64,000 nt of DNA from Klebsormidium nitens (taxonomy: Eukaryota > Streptophyta > Klebsormidiophyceae > Klebsormidiales > Klebsormidiaceae). Below, piece after piece: positions 24,101 through 36,800 of the stretch. The stretch's first letter is position 1. Each line of letters opens with the position of its first letter. The notes under the pieces were generated by a model. The model did not search any database and was not told the DNA's origin. It saw only the letters and a program-made list of their open reading frames with translations. The stretch is from NCBI GenBank assembly GCA_000708835.1, contig DF237040.1, forward strand, positions 148,611-212,610, read 5' to 3'. The translations under genes and the position numbers were made by a program.

Positions 24101-25461
24101 AAGAACCGTTTGTATCGAGTCCAGGCAATTAGGACCTAACTTGTAGTCGTGATATTCGAGAAGAAGGAAGGGGATTACTCTCGACAGCTGGCCTGATTAA
24201 AACCCATGCACAGGGCAGCCAAAGAAGGAAGATGACCTAGTAAACGAGTATTCCCTGATACTTTGAAACATTTCTCTAGTAGATTGCGAACAAAAGTCAG
24301 CACGACAATATATCTCTGCTTTCAAAGACGGCACGGATTCCCCTGGGCGTCTGCGGAATCCTCGAACGGACCTCTTTCGTCGAGAAGTAACCTGGAATGT
24401 GGGCAAAGACCCACTGGTTGTCTGACGATCACTCACCTCAACAAGGGACTTCTAGACTTTTGGTTGCCAAGAAGCTCATTGGGTGAATTTTACCTTCCTC
24501 TTACCGTCTGAGAAAGGTCTGAGGCAATTAGTGTGTGAGACTACAGAACTTAAGCTGTTCCCTGTGCTAAGTGAATTGAGCGAAGTGTTGAGACTAGCTG
24601 GGCAGTTAGCCGACAATCTTGAGCATATCTTGCTCTGATGCATCTTTTCCGTAGGAAGATAAACGATTCTAGATTCCTAGATACAATCTTCCAACTTGAA
24701 CTCCGTCTGCGACCAAAGCTTCCGTTAAGGACAGGGGACATCATTGAAGGCCTTGGGGTTACATAAGTTCCAAACCAAAGTGTCGTTTAAAATGGTCAGA
24801 CGGAACGCAGGCAAGAGCATCTTGAAATGAGATCATCTTGCGAAGCTTCAATCATGCTTGGAGGAGAGTTCCCTAGAGACGCGGCAGCTAAGGTAGCAAG
24901 TCTTGCAGTTGTCTAATTTACCGCTTTCTTGCTGGCTTTATCCGGCTGAAACTTTGAAAATCCGTGTGAGCAAGAAGTGGCAGATATGTACGAAGTCTCT
25001 TGTCGCGATGAAGAACAAAGGTCCAGAGCTCTACGCGGAGAAGCAGTCCGCCCTGGCGCTCTTTTCTCTGAGGGGGTGCAAAGAACCCAAGAAGGAGAAG
25101 CGATAGATGAGGCAGGCGAACAGCCCATAGCACCGTTTTCTTCTCCAGCTAAAAGGAGCGAAGCGTAGCATATGATAAGTAAAACGTCGCTTTGGTCTGG
25201 AGCTTTGCACAGGTGGTTGATTGAAACTTTGGCCTGGCGAGGGGCAGTCCCTTAGAGGAATCAGATGGCCTTTGCTGCCCTTAAGAAAAAGTCCAGCCCA
25301 AACAGCCCCAATTTCGTCGAGGACAGAATGCAGTTGAAAACCTGAGCCTCAGGCCTGCGAGATCCGGCTGTACGTGGTCAAGCATGAGAAATGAGCCCCA
25401 ACCCCGCCCGCGGTAAAGCAAGGCAATACCCAACTTTTCTGGGCGTCTGAGCTTTTGTAAG
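21137..25461. other. 4.3 kb intergenic region with one MITE
   Basis: Between the secreted peptide gene and the membrane-protein gene. The only structured element I can name is the MITE at 21999-22267. A short open stretch at 24977-25168 has codon-like composition but resembles nothing known; it may be leader sequence of the next gene. No RNA gene was seen. Confidence 0.55.
21999..22267. mobile_element. MITE, 265 bp with perfect 25 bp terminal inverted repeats
   Basis: The left end starts CCGTAGAGACATTGTCC at 22001 and is repeated exactly in reverse complement for 25 bp, ending at 22265. TA flanks both ends (21999-22000 and 22266-22267), which fits a TA target-site duplication of the Tc1/mariner type. 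The interior is AT-rich, has no coding capacity and contains further GGTGCGAA subterminal motifs. The perfect repeats suggest recent mobility; an autonomous partner would have to lie elsewhere. Confidence 0.85.
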
Positions 25462-28400
25462 ATGGGTCCTCCATCACACGGAGGATCTGTGAGTTTTCGG
25501 GTGTTCACACTCTGCCTTCTGGTGGGCTCTTGGCTGGTGGAAAGGGGGGCTGCGCAGTGCATTCCCACCACGGTTGAGGCGAAGGTCCCAGGTAAGAGGT
25601 GTGTCATTCCTTCGCCTTCTGAGATGCAATAGTTGCTTAAGAAAACATGATGTGCGTAAGAAACAGGTCTGCTTTCAAATTCTCAAACCTTGGTGGGAAA
25701 GAAAGTAGAAAATGATAGAAGGACATTCCTGTTGATGGGGGGCTCGTTTTACGGCGATTTTTGCTCACTCGTTCCCGCTTACCTGAGCCCGTGAAAGGGC
25801 CACCAGATCTCTTCTTTTGCCTAACGGAATTCAAAAGCGCACAGGGGTTTCTGCCCGCGAAAGTGAAAGTCGGTCTGTCTGTGAACTTTTCAGTTCCACT
25901 TCTCGCAAGATTGACCTTCCTTCTAGTGAAAGCAAAGTATATGCACCATAAATGTGCCAGAGGTTATTCCAAATCAATCAGCCATCCCGTTCCGGTTCCG
26001 CAGGCCTGGCGGTGCCGTACCTTTCCACGTGCCTGAACGGATCTTATTCGCTCAAGTTTGCTGACGGCGTCTCTTCCCACACCGTGGTCGTCACAATTCA
26101 AAGCCCCACCGGACAGACCGTCTCTATTACAGGTAAAGCTGGTTAGGCCTTCGCTGGACGAAAATCTTTCCTTTAGTCTTAGGGGCCTCTTATTACTGAG
26201 AGCAGCTAAATCGTACCCCTGCCAACGCAGTGAAATAATTCCAAATGGAACACGTGGCTTTATGTTGCTCTGCTTTCCGACCCGCAAGCGCGTCATGAAG
26301 GTTGCAGGTTCACGTAACTGTCTTGCCCCGCACGCGGAAAAAGTGTTGCCGATCTTACTAGAGTACTTTGATCCATCGAAACTCTTCCGCTAGTCCTCGT
26401 CTGACTTTCGTAGCCAGGAGCGTCAGGTCTTGTACGCGAAGATTTTGTTCTCGAATGCGCTCAGAACAAGTCGTCTTCACGAATGTCACCAGTGCGTATA
26501 GCATGAGCGAGCGGTGGGCACACGGTTGCAGCATCGAGAGTGTGGTTTCATCGGTCGCACCGTCTGGGATCTTCTTGCTTTTAAAAAATGATTATCGTCG
26601 AGACTTTGACCGGTGCCTTCGCATACTTGACCGAAACAAATGAAGGACAATAACAAGCTGCCAACCGAAACTGTCGCCATACACTGGTACCACTGAAATC
26701 TCTTCTGCAAGGTAATCTGAACAGCCAGATCACAACCCTAACGGTGGGCCAGCCCAACGGGCTCGCCAGCACGTGCCAGGGTTTGGGGATCTACGCGCGC
26801 TCCGAAACGGCGCCGCTGGCGGGCGCCGCGGCCGCGCTGGTTCTGAAGAGACCCTCCGGGGGTTTGCTCAAGCAGAGCGCGCTCACGGGCGACGGCGGCC
26901 GCACCGCGGTAGCCACGTGTCTTGGCTCGAGCAACCAGTACCAATTGCTTCTGAGTGGCGCAGGTGAGGGAGTTGGGTTATCTGGTCTTGTTTGTCCACT
27001 TTCCGTTTCTGTTCATGTAGTACCTGAACTGGATGAAGAAACAGTTTTCTGCTTGTCGAGATTCACTGAATGCCGAGCTACCCACGATCCCTCGAACGTG
27101 GAGTATTTTCCTAGGCGAATTCGGCTCAGTGCTCGCCTGTCTCATCGAGCTGCCAGGCCCCCTGACTCCTTCGCTTCGCTTCCACGCCCCCTTCGTTGTA
27201 GCCAGAATCGAAAGGCTGGCTTCAAATGAGAAAAACGGAAAGTGTACCCGATGAAAGTGAGCGCAGCGCAGCCGCAGCTCATGAAACAAAGCAACAAAGC
27301 GGTTTCCACGTTCACACCAACAAAATTGAGAGAAAAGCTGTGCGAATGCAGTCGAGGAAAAGAGCAGTCGTTAAGGGGTTCATGACCGGCAGGTTTGGAG
27401 AAAAATAAAACTCTTAGTATTGCTGTGCTCTCAGGATCCGTGTTTCGAGCGACCGTTTAATGATAAACCGCATCCACGAAGGCAACTCCGAAATCTTTGG
27501 TGGGTACGGCGAAAGCCCACCCTACTCTAGGTCTTCCAAAGAAACCCTCAGAACATTTCATCTAATTCAAGTGCACACCAAGCCTAAGCTATACATTGCC
27601 GTAAAGCTGACAAATTCCCGAAATTTCTCCAGATGCCCCTCTTCCCGGATCAATCTTTGTCCAAGCGTTCCTGACACCCACCGTTTGCACGGGCTTAATC
27701 TTCGACACGACCCCCGATATTCCGATATCCCTCGTCCCCGGTCAAGCAAGCGTCGTCAAACCCTCCTTTAACCCGCCTCCAAACCCGTCCGCTAGCGCGG
27801 TCAATCTAGGCCCCTCGGGGACGTTTACGGGTCCGGGGTTTACGATAACCCGGCCAATCCAAACCCAGAATCAAACTACGTCCCCAAATTTGCCCGGTGA
27901 ACCGACTGCAAACACCGCTAACCCGCCCACTAACCCGGTCATATACCAAAGCACGCCCGGGACGTTTCCCCCGGTCGTCGATCCCAGAACAGGACTAGTG
28001 ACCCCGGGCGGACCGATCCCTGTTGGCACTAACCCGGGCGGTAACCCAAGCAGGGTTACGGGCAGTTCACCAAACCCGGTTCCCGAGGGAAGTTCTGGTC
28101 CGCAAAGCGTTAGCGACTCAAAGGAGAGCAGGAAATGGGTCGCGATCGTGGTTCCGATGCTAGTTATCTGCGTGCTAACGAGCGTAGTCGGCGGGCTGGT
28201 CTTTTTTTTCGGGTTACGGAATGTGCGGAGGACGGTTACGGAGCAAATGGCGGAACTGCGGAACGCTCTGATCGGCCGCAGCCGAAGCGGCAGTCCGAGG
28301 GACTACCGCCAGTTCGCGGTTGCAGCAAACCAGGGAAGGGTTAACGGCGTCAGCTCTCGTTCAGAAAACTTAACCCGGGGCCGTGAGAGGGATCCCCCCC

Positions 28401-29074
28401 AAAACTTCAGCGGCGAATACGACGATCTACGTTGGGGCGCTGCTGACGTGGCAAACCCTGAACTGGGCCGAACCAGATCTGGGTTAAGTCGGAACCAGTC
28501 TGGGTTTGGTCCCGACCACTCCGGGTTCGGTCGAGATGAGAGCGGGTTAAGACAGAACGGATCGTCCTTAGTCCCGCCCAGAAGAGGGGTTCGACCCCCC
28601 AATCAAGAAACGGCTTTCCAAACGGACAGAGAAACCGGTCAGCATCGGAGGCTGGAACGGAACCCTAGCCAGTTGCCGGGAGTTGCGGGAGCGGGACACG
28701 TGGCAGACTCGCGGGGCTTACATGGTCAAGGGTCGGCCAGAACCGTGAGGTTAGACCCTAACGGGGACGGTCAGGTTAGGACGGGGGAAAGCAGGGGGCG
28801 TCTCAGAGAGGGTAGCGCGGAAATGAAGAGGACGCTGACGTTTCCCGCCGCAGAAGAAGGCACGTGTTCTTTGCTCGTTCGCTTCCTTCTTGTCAGCTTC
28901 CTTCAATCAACCCTGGTGTATTCATTTGTAAATGCCAAAGTTTTTGAAGATTTTTCTTGTTGGAAGGTATTTCGAAGCTTCTTATCATCTCGAACTTTCA
29001 AAAGGCAAAAGCTTCTCCTCACTTCGAACATTTGTAACGGCAGAAAAGGCTTAGGAGGGTTCGAAACGTGCTAG
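25462..29074 (+). CDS. Unrecognised single-pass membrane protein with secreted ectodomain
   Basis: Exons 25462-25591, 26004-26132, 26712-26963 and 27633 onward join in phase. The protein begins with a signal peptide (FTLCLLVGSWLV, then AAQC). An ectodomain of about 220 residues, rich in beta-prone Ser/Thr/Val segments with scattered cysteines (STCLNGSYSLKF, STCQGLGIYARSE, VATCLGSSNQYQ), is followed by a Pro/Asn/Thr-rich stalk and one transmembrane helix near residues 339-363 (WVAIVVPMLVICVLTSVVGG). The tail is basic and Ser/Gly/Arg-rich with a seven-residue repeat. No kinase or known domain is visible, so a sensor or wall-linked role is only a guess. The 3' end is uncertain. The frame stays open to a TAG at 29072-29074, but composition turns intron-like after about 28860, so a donor may lie there and the gene may continue into the next ORF. 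Confidence 0.6.
28468..28575 (+). repeat. 21 bp tandem repeat encoding a seven-residue motif
   Basis: Within the cytoplasmic tail, about five imperfect 21 bp units encode successive segments such as SRNQSGF, GPDHSGF and GRDESGL. It is a coding minisatellite in a disordered region. Confidence 0.75.
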
Positions 29075-29532
29075 GCGGAAGTCCGAGCTGCAAGTCAAGC
29101 ATCCATAGGTATCGAAGCTGCGCAACCGCTCCGATTGAGTCGATCTGACTGTGTTCGTTCCCATATCGATCTCTATCAATCCTCCTTCCCTCTTTCTGGG
29201 CCTCGAATGATTCTCCGGCTTAAGATCCTCTCTTTGAAGAGTTTCCAAGTAAGTGGCGATTGCGCAGATTGGTTCAAACCACTATATTATCGCCTCAAGG
29301 CTGAACGGTCCCCGTCCGAGGGTTCCCGTGTAATGTTTTGGTGCGTCATGTTCCTTCGAACGGTCTGACCGACTTGAGGGCTGACCTTCGACTTCGATCC
29401 GTTCACCTTTCTGGTTCAAACGGTGAAAGATGGTTTGACGAAGTGTATGCTCTACGATGATGACTCTACACAAGTTTAGAGGGCTTTCAAAGACCCACGC
29501 TGAAGTACTCCGAAATTGGCCTTTTATTGAAG

Positions 29533-31560
29533 ATGGTCTACTCAAAGAGATTGATATCATCCTCTGCGCGCTTCTGTCAAGAAGTTGTCGTATCGCTTTA
29601 CACGCTAGGACAGCGAAAACCAGAGTGTCTCAATCCGATTCAAATTGTCGTCGTTTTTACAATCCTCACTTCCCTTGCAGCCATCTCGAAGCTCTTCAGT
29701 TGGGCACGCACCAAACCCGCCGATGCTCCCGAAAGAAGCACAGCGCCGCTCCTCCCAAAAGCAAGAGACCCACTCAGAGTCGGACACGTGTACGTCCCCA
29801 GTCAACCCTCCTGGGGTCAGCGAACCAAACCCCGAACCTCAGCCGGCGACACCGCGGCCGCGGCCGCGGCTCCCAGCGCTGACGTTATGGGAGCGCGCGC
29901 GCAAGAGAACGATCTGGAAGCAGCGCGCCACAGTTTGAGCGACTTGGAAGAGGGGCCTTTGGGCGAGCATCATGGCGGGGGGCTGATCGGAGGAGCGCAT
30001 CTGCCCCCCCTTGGGAGAGAAAGGCCGACGTATGCTAATCAAGGGATGGAACGGACTTCCGCTGCCCTGGGCGGAGCGAGCGGAATGGTTGCTGGGCGAG
30101 GGCTGTTCCGGCCGAAGTCGGGGGTTCCGCTTGCCAACCAAGACACGCTCGGAAGAGCGAACAGAAGGGAGCCGGAACGGAGGGACGGAAGAGTCAGCGA
30201 TGCGGAGATGGAAGAGGAGCCATTGGGAGATCTGGACGAAGGAAGACAGGGAGTCGTCATACGAGGATTGGGACCGATTGAAGAATCTGGTTTGAGAAGC
30301 GCAGTTCTTGGACCAGGGAAAACCCCGAATAGATGGGAGAAACGTGGGGTGCCGGATAGGAGGAAAAGCGTCGACTCGCAGAGTTTGGGATCCACGGTGA
30401 CCAAACGCGTGTCTGACATCGGAAGACACGTGGGCGGCGAAAAGGGCGCCACGTTGCTGGATAAGGATTGGGCTGTCGCGAAGCAAGAGACCGGAGATGG
30501 GGCTCCCCAAACCAAGGGTGAGGGTTTACTTTTCGAAACGCAGCGTTTTCGAGAAAACGAGAAGGCTTTCGGCGTCGGATCACGACTGGAGAAAGAAGCC
30601 CGTGATGGAGAAAATAATCTGGGTCAAGCGGAAGGGGTTTCCGGGTTTGCGGAGGCGACCGCGGCCACCCGAGAGGGCTATCGCGTGGATGACGTCAGGA
30701 ATCCGGGTTTAGAAAGAACGTCAGGTCTGCAGTCCAGTGCTGAGGAAAGGAGCGGACGGCGGAATTCCGTTGCGCTGAGCGGGGAGCGTTTCCGCGGAGT
30801 CGTGTACGCTTCTCCGGACCCGGTGAAAGCGGAATCCTTCGACAAGGTGCGCGAGTGGTTCAGCAGGGGGGACCACGGTGAGAGCAATCCGGGCGGCGCG
30901 TTTACCGCGGCGGAATGTTTTGGAGCGGAACGGAACGGTGCGGAACGGACTGGTCTAGAGCGCGACGGAACGCAACGGGAGAAAATGGAGGCGGGGACCC
31001 GAATCAAAGAAGAGGAAAGCCGTTCGAAGCGGCAGGTGGCTTTCGAGAGCGGACGATCGGAGAGGAGAGGACATTCGGACAGGAGGGAGGTCCGAAACGG
31101 AAACGGAATAGGCCGGTACGTTCAGGCGGAACGGAGTCCGCTCGCGAGCAACCAGGACTATTGGGAGAAAGAGAGCCTGCTCTTCGGAAAGAGGCCCCCT
31201 CGGTGGGACGCTTCCCCTTCCAAAGCCGCGCACGTCGCGCAAGTTTCTGAAGGCAGGAACGAGACAATTGCGCGGGGCCCCCAACCCACTCGCGCAACGT
31301 TTCGGGACGACAAGGCATCCGAAAAGGTGGGCGCGAAATCCGGGGAGAGCGGCAGAGCGCGACCAAGTGACACGTGGCAAACAGGGAAGTTAACCAGAGG
31401 CGGCGGGGATGTGCTGCGCGCGCGGGAGAAGCTGGCGGAGGAACTAGAGGCGGGGGGATGGACCCCCGACCGGGCGGACGTGGAAATGGTCGACTGCCTG
31501 CTCTTTGATCTGCCCGAGATGGTGGCCTCGGTGCAACACCTCCGATCGCAGCTAGAATAG
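29533..31560 (+). CDS. Long charged low-complexity ORF with N-terminal hydrophobic segment
   Basis: An uninterrupted 675-codon frame ending in TAG at 31558-31560. From the ATG at 29533 the N-terminus carries a hydrophobic stretch near residues 37-58 (IQIVVVFTILTSLAAISKLF). A polyalanine run follows, encoded by a GCCGCG microsatellite near 29858, and then several hundred residues rich in Arg, Glu, Gly and Ser, probably disordered. The C-terminus is more ordered (REKLAEELEAGGWTPDRA, then DLPEMVASVQHL). I do not recognise it. A good branch-point and acceptor-like sequence ends at 29680 (CTCACTTCCCTTGCAG), so this may instead be the last exon of the upstream membrane-protein gene, which has a similar compositional style. 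The GC-rich codon use differs from the flanking DNA and supports real coding. Confidence 0.55.
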   Translation: MVYSKRLISSSARFCQEVVVSLYTLGQRKPECLNPIQIVVVFTILTSLAAISKLFSWARTKPADAPERSTAPLLPKARDPLRVGHVYVPSQPSWGQRTKPRTSAGDTAAAAAAPSADVMGARAQENDLEAARHSLSDLEEGPLGEHHGGGLIGGAHLPPLGRERPTYANQGMERTSAALGGASGMVAGRGLFRPKSGVPLANQDTLGRANRREPERRDGRVSDAEMEEEPLGDLDEGRQGVVIRGLGPIEESGLRSAVLGPGKTPNRWEKRGVPDRRKSVDSQSLGSTVTKRVSDIGRHVGGEKGATLLDKDWAVAKQETGDGAPQTKGEGLLFETQRFRENEKAFGVGSRLEKEARDGENNLGQAEGVSGFAEATAATREGYRVDDVRNPGLERTSGLQSSAEERSGRRNSVALSGERFRGVVYASPDPVKAESFDKVREWFSRGDHGESNPGGAFTAAECFGAERNGAERTGLERDGTQREKMEAGTRIKEEESRSKRQVAFESGRSERRGHSDRREVRNGNGIGRYVQAERSPLASNQDYWEKESLLFGKRPPRWDASPSKAAHVAQVSEGRNETIARGPQPTRATFRDDKASEKVGAKSGESGRARPSDTWQTGKLTRGGGDVLRAREKLAEELEAGGWTPDRADVEMVDCLLFDLPEMVASVQHLRSQLE

Positions 31561-33883
31561 AGTACAACGCGCATGAATCGTAACACTTGCTACTCGCAAA
31601 TTTGACATTCAGTCCCTGTTTGGAACAACGTTGATTCTACAAAACTCCAGGCAATCTTGTTCGCTCTATACCGAGTATAACTGTTGCAAAGACGTTGGTG
31701 CTCTTGTCGTCTTCTAGTGCACGATGGATTGCAAAATCAAGGGCGTTGTTTGCCCACCTTACAACGTCTAGAAAGGTGAAACAGTGAGGTATATTGGGGT
31801 GTATTCTGAGCAACGTCTCGCCGGTGGAAAATTGAGAAGTGTTCGTTTCCAATACAGGACGACAAATTGACTGGTTACTTTAAGCGTATTTGCGTCAATA
31901 TGCTGGCTTCTCATTCCGGCTTCTGACTTTCCAGACCTTTCGCTGGTCCAGTGGGGTTACCAAAACAAGCTTGTACATCCCATCCAAACAGCTGCGTAAC
32001 GGCTTTGATTCGGACCATTTATGGCTGCCGACTGTCATGACTCAAGATCATCTGTCGTTTTCGTTCGATATTATAAAAGCAATGATTGGTGTTTGAAAGT
32101 AACGAGCGTCTATGGGCTCAGTTATCTCACCCTGTGTACATGTCGGCTTCCTGAACTCAATTTGAGAATCTTAACACGCACGTTCGATTTCAAAAGCATC
32201 TAGTAGCTTGCAGGAAGGACGATTCAGGCGCAAGAGGGCCCTGCACTAATCACGCTAGAGGCCTTGTGATCAAGTCAGATGAGCGCCGGGCCCCGGCCGG
32301 GCAGTCCCAAAACAAATGGCTGATGAGCGGAGTACGTACTATCGGATCGCCGTGTCGACTAGCAGGCCCTGTATTGATTGTATAAGCAGGGCGGTGTCTT
32401 TCAGATGCCTCGGAAGCGCCAAAATTGATATATTTTTGGATGTGCTGAATCGGGCTGAATCATTCATTCCCCATTCATTTATGACACATTTATGACCCCC
32501 GATCGACCACTTGTGATTTGTGTGCATAGATGGCATTCTTTTATCGGGAGCGGCGGCAATCAGGTGTCAAAAACACTTGGACCAAGAAGTACATGAAACA
32601 CTCGTTTGAATCGGCTGGCCAGCTGCTCGTTATCGGCCATTGAACGCCTGGATCCCGCTGGGATACAGTATGATGGCGGTCGTTTTGATTGATCTTGATT
32701 TTGTTTATTATACGTCTATAACTACCCTTCAGCTTCGATGTGTGACAGCCATTCGTGCAACGACCTCCATATGGGAAGCGGCCGACCCGTTTCCTTGCAC
32801 AAGCCTGATTCCGAAGGGCGAGCAAGTTCCGGCCTTGTTCCGGCCTTGTTCCGGCCTGAGTCTTGCATTTGCATCCGCCGGAGCCACTGCAATCGATTGA
32901 ATACGTCTGGCCTCAAGCTTAGCGCGCGCGCTGGTGCAGTCCGTGACATCAGCAAAAAGCAACAGCTGTCCGTAGGCATATGTATTATGTACGAAATATC
33001 AGGGGGCAAGGAATATTCTGTTCGCACCGATGAGGCAACTGGTGGCCGGTGACCACCATGCACCAGAGGTACCGGTGACCAATCTCTACTGCTATATACT
33101 AGGTACTTATCAGCTAGATTAGCTAGCTCGATCCCCGGACTGGAGTGGTAGAGTGTCCGGCTTAGAAACGGTGTGTTCAGAATTTGGCACAAGAAGAATT
33201 TTATAGAAAGCGCGTTTGAGCCTTGCAAGTTGCAGTTGCCATTGGGGAGATTGAGCTCTGAGTCCTGCAACTCTGAGTCTAGGTACTACCGCGGTATAGG
33301 ATACGGTACCCTGGAATCTGGATAGGAAGAGACTGCTCGCCTGCATGGGCGTCAATAGGCTGAGGATGCTCGCAGCTCCACAAACAGAGCTCTGACCCTG
33401 TTTTGGGGCGCCCTTCTCTCTTGAGCTGCGCGTCACTCAGCTCCACTCAATTTCACGGCTTCTAAAAAGGGGCAGCGTCCTTAGGCTTTAAACCCGATTC
33501 TTAGGGGTCCCTTAAATAGCATCTACGACCGGCGAGCGGGGGTTTTGCCAGCTTTGTACAGCACTTGCTCTCATTGGGGTGTTTCTAGCATGTCATTGGC
33601 AAGGAACACCAGACGCTCTTGTCTGTCTGTCGCGGACAGGATCCTGGTCAGCCTGACAAGGGGGCTTCCCATTGAAGGGGCTGCTGAACAGGTTACTCTG
33701 CAGAAAGCTGACTTCAGCTGAAAAGTTAATTCATTCAAGTTAGCCTGAAAGTCTCGCCAGCTCCCTTGCAGTAATGCTGCAAACACCATGTAGCTGACCG
33801 CAACTAGGCGTGTCTCTGCTACAGTGCTAGTGAGAACAAGAATGGGCCGGGGAGCTGCTTTGAGGAACAGTTCTGATAGGAAG
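31561..33883. other. Intergenic region upstream of the ZIP gene
   Basis: 2.3 kb with no recognisable gene. It holds a short tandem repeat at 32826-32857 and, at about 33060-33310, a tract with four GTAC motifs (GGTACC, TAGGTACT) similar to the tract before the secreted peptide gene. A promoter role of the tract is inferred from position. Confidence 0.45.
32826..32857. repeat. 11 bp tandem repeat, three units
   Basis: Three consecutive copies of GTTCCGGCCTT, the last one truncated. Intergenic microsatellite. Confidence 0.9.
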
Positions 33884-36800
33884 ATGCCTCGCTACCGAGG
33901 CTCTGGTCTTGCCGTCCTTCTTTTGGCAGTATGTTGTCTAACCGCTGCAGTATCTGGTCAGATTGATGATGGGGCGGCGAGCGAAAAAGTCAGTCTTCGA
34001 GGGGCGAGCAGCCTAACCCTAGAAAAGGACCACGGCCATAAACCAGAGCAACTAGGACAACAGGGAAATTCTCCAGAGTTCCTCACAGAGGCGCTGTCTG
34101 CGGAGGCTGCCTCTAGGGTCCCAAGCATCAACACTGCGAAGGCGCCCCCCCTGAAACCCCGAGTAGCGCCCGTGACGGTAGCCTTTCTGACGGTTCTCAT
34201 GGCTCTTGCAACTGGCCTGGGGTCTGTCCCCTTCTTCTTTCTAGACATGAAGGGGAAGGGTTACGCTGGCATATGCAATGGGATGGCCTGCGGAGTGATG
34301 CTGGCGGCTAGCTTTGGGCTATTGCACGAGGGGGAGGCTTATGGGGGGGCGGAGTGCGTGGTCCTTGGTGTGCTCTTGGGGGGACTGTTCATCCTTGCAA
34401 GCCAGAAGGTGGGGGAAACACCCTTTTCCTCAGTTTCTTATTCTGCTCAGCGACATTGTTCCGTCGTGTCAGAGGTGTCATTGATGTGCGTCATGCATGT
34501 AGAGGGCACACGGTCGTTCTCTGCCTTAAGGGGCCGAAATGGTGAATGCTGTTGCTGGCTCGGTTGATGGCTGGGGTCAATGGCAGACGCAGCTCATGCC
34601 AGGGAGTGAGGGGGCTTTCTTACTTGGTATGAGAAAGAAAGGCCGAAGTGAGCTAGGGGATCCCTTTCCAACCGCGTTGAGTTTGACCCAATTGCAAGTT
34701 ACTTGCAGCTGCATTGCATGCAGCTGAACGTCAAAATCAGCTCACGTCAGATTTGACTGTTTCCGCATTCAACCACATTCAGCAAGTGTTCAGTGTCGGA
34801 TCATTTTTTGAACGTCGGCAGCAGGCACCCCGCAGCAGGAACTTGCATTCGGCTTGCAGCTCTCTCTTGTAGAGGGTAATGGAGTCTTGGCCCCGGACCC
34901 TCTTAAATTCGATGTTTGTGGAAGCGATCACATTTAGTCCCACATCGTCTTTGGAGCCAGTTTTTCAAATGCGTCTCTATCATTGCTTGTGTTCAAAGCC
35001 TGCTTTCCCTAGGCAGGGCGATACTCTCTGGCTGACCTTCGTCAAGCACCTGACACATGTCCGTTCCTTGCAGTATATGGCCCAATTTGGTGAGGTTAAA
35101 CTGATGTCACTGGAGGGTGTCAATGCGCACAAGGCCGCCCTCATTGTAGCCATCATGACACTACATGCTTTTGGCGAGGGGGCTGGAGTGGGGGTTTCAT
35201 TTGCGGGGCCTCGAGGGCTTCCGCAAGGGCTGCTGGTGACGATCGCCATTGCGGTGAGTCGAAGACCCTTTGCCGACCAGCGGACGTCTGTCTGTGTGGC
35301 AGTGGATGTTCGCTAAAACGGGTTTGGGGAGCTTTTTCCGGTGCGCTCTTGACGTTCTCCACATGGTCATGTATTTCCAAAAGTTCCTTGTGGAACAATT
35401 CCTCTATCTTGAAATGGCTGAGGTCCAGATTCCAGCACGGAAAAGCTGAGGTAAAACACGTGGTTAGTTTGACTTAGTCCAAATACCGTCCTTTCTGGCT
35501 CCTCTTTTCCTTTTGGTAGGCAAGTCTCTCCAGCGCATTGCAGTCGGCATGTCAGATCAAATGTAGCGGTTTTTGTCCCAACTAGCTTACAATCTTTGAT
35601 CTTCTTCCATCAATTCCTTGGCCCATGCATATAACTTCCCAGCTTTCAAGGTGGTGCTCTTACAGTAAACACTTTTTGAGTTTCACCACTCTCTCAAACT
35701 TTGAACTGCATCAGGATCATTTGTCATTCTTCATTTATCTCACCGCGGCTCTCAGATCCGACCTTCAAAGATCACCAAAGTAAATTGCTGTTCAGCTATT
35801 TGAGTTTTGATGTGCCTCAACAGACTTCGACCTGTACTGTGACTCTTTTTCCTCGGCCCCTCGGTTATTTCTATTGTTAGGTCTGTCCAGCAGCCCTGGT
35901 GTGGGGGCGACTCGTTTCCCTTCCTAGTTCCTGCAACTTCCAACACAGAGAGAGCCTAGGTCAGCTCCCTGGCAGATGCAGAACTCTCACAAAAGACCTC
36001 TTGGCCAACGTAAATACTTCTGTTCTGTGGACCTGTAGTGCACCCTCCCTGTCCTCACGAGCCTACCTTAACCACGCTCATCACAGCGCAATCTTTGGAG
36101 AAGACCTCTTCCTGGTTTTTCCGAAAGTACACGTCTGGTTTGCGCGTGATTCTATCTACATAGGACGTCAGCGAACTTGAAACCAGTGACGTCGTTCCTG
36201 ATAGATCTTCCAGAAAGTTGTCGTTCTGAAGCCGGACCTCAACCACTGTCAACAAATCCGTAGGTGCACGAGTCTGCCGGCCAGCATGGTCCTTCTCTTC
36301 AGACGCCAACTTGAACTATTCAGTGGAGCCAAAATATTTTGCCCAAAAAGTCCACCCGCATGTAGTAAGTCTCAACAAACACGTCCAGGTACACAAGATC
36401 TTGGGGTGCCTGACGGTCAGCATGGTCCTCTCCTCGAATGGCTTTAGCAAACCCAATTCATTGGTTTATGACCCCACTAGACCCTTCAGCAGGTTGACCA
36501 CTGGAATCCAAATTATCAACCCTCAAGCAGCGTGTCTTCCTCCCGAACCCAAACCTTTACCACTCCCAACAAATCCGTCGCAGGTGCACAACATCCCCGA
36601 GGGTCTGGCGGTCAGCATGGTCCTCTCCTCGAAGGGCGTCAGCGCACGTCGCGCCATGCTCTGGAGCATCATCACTAGCTTACCGCAGCCGCTGGTTGCG
36701 GTTCCCGCCTACATGTTTGCCGAGACGTTCACCAAGTTCTTGCCGCTGTGCATGGGCTTTGCCGCGGGGTGCATGATATGGATGGTCTTTGCGGAGCTGC

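Noticed and set aside
27436-27480. Possible echo of exon 4 of the membrane-protein gene
   Set aside because: Only a few short words match (GGATC, TTT, AGCG); too weak to separate from chance.
29839-30510. 223-codon minus-strand ORF
   Set aside because: It is the antisense shadow of the GC-rich coding block at 29533-31560, with no protein-like features.
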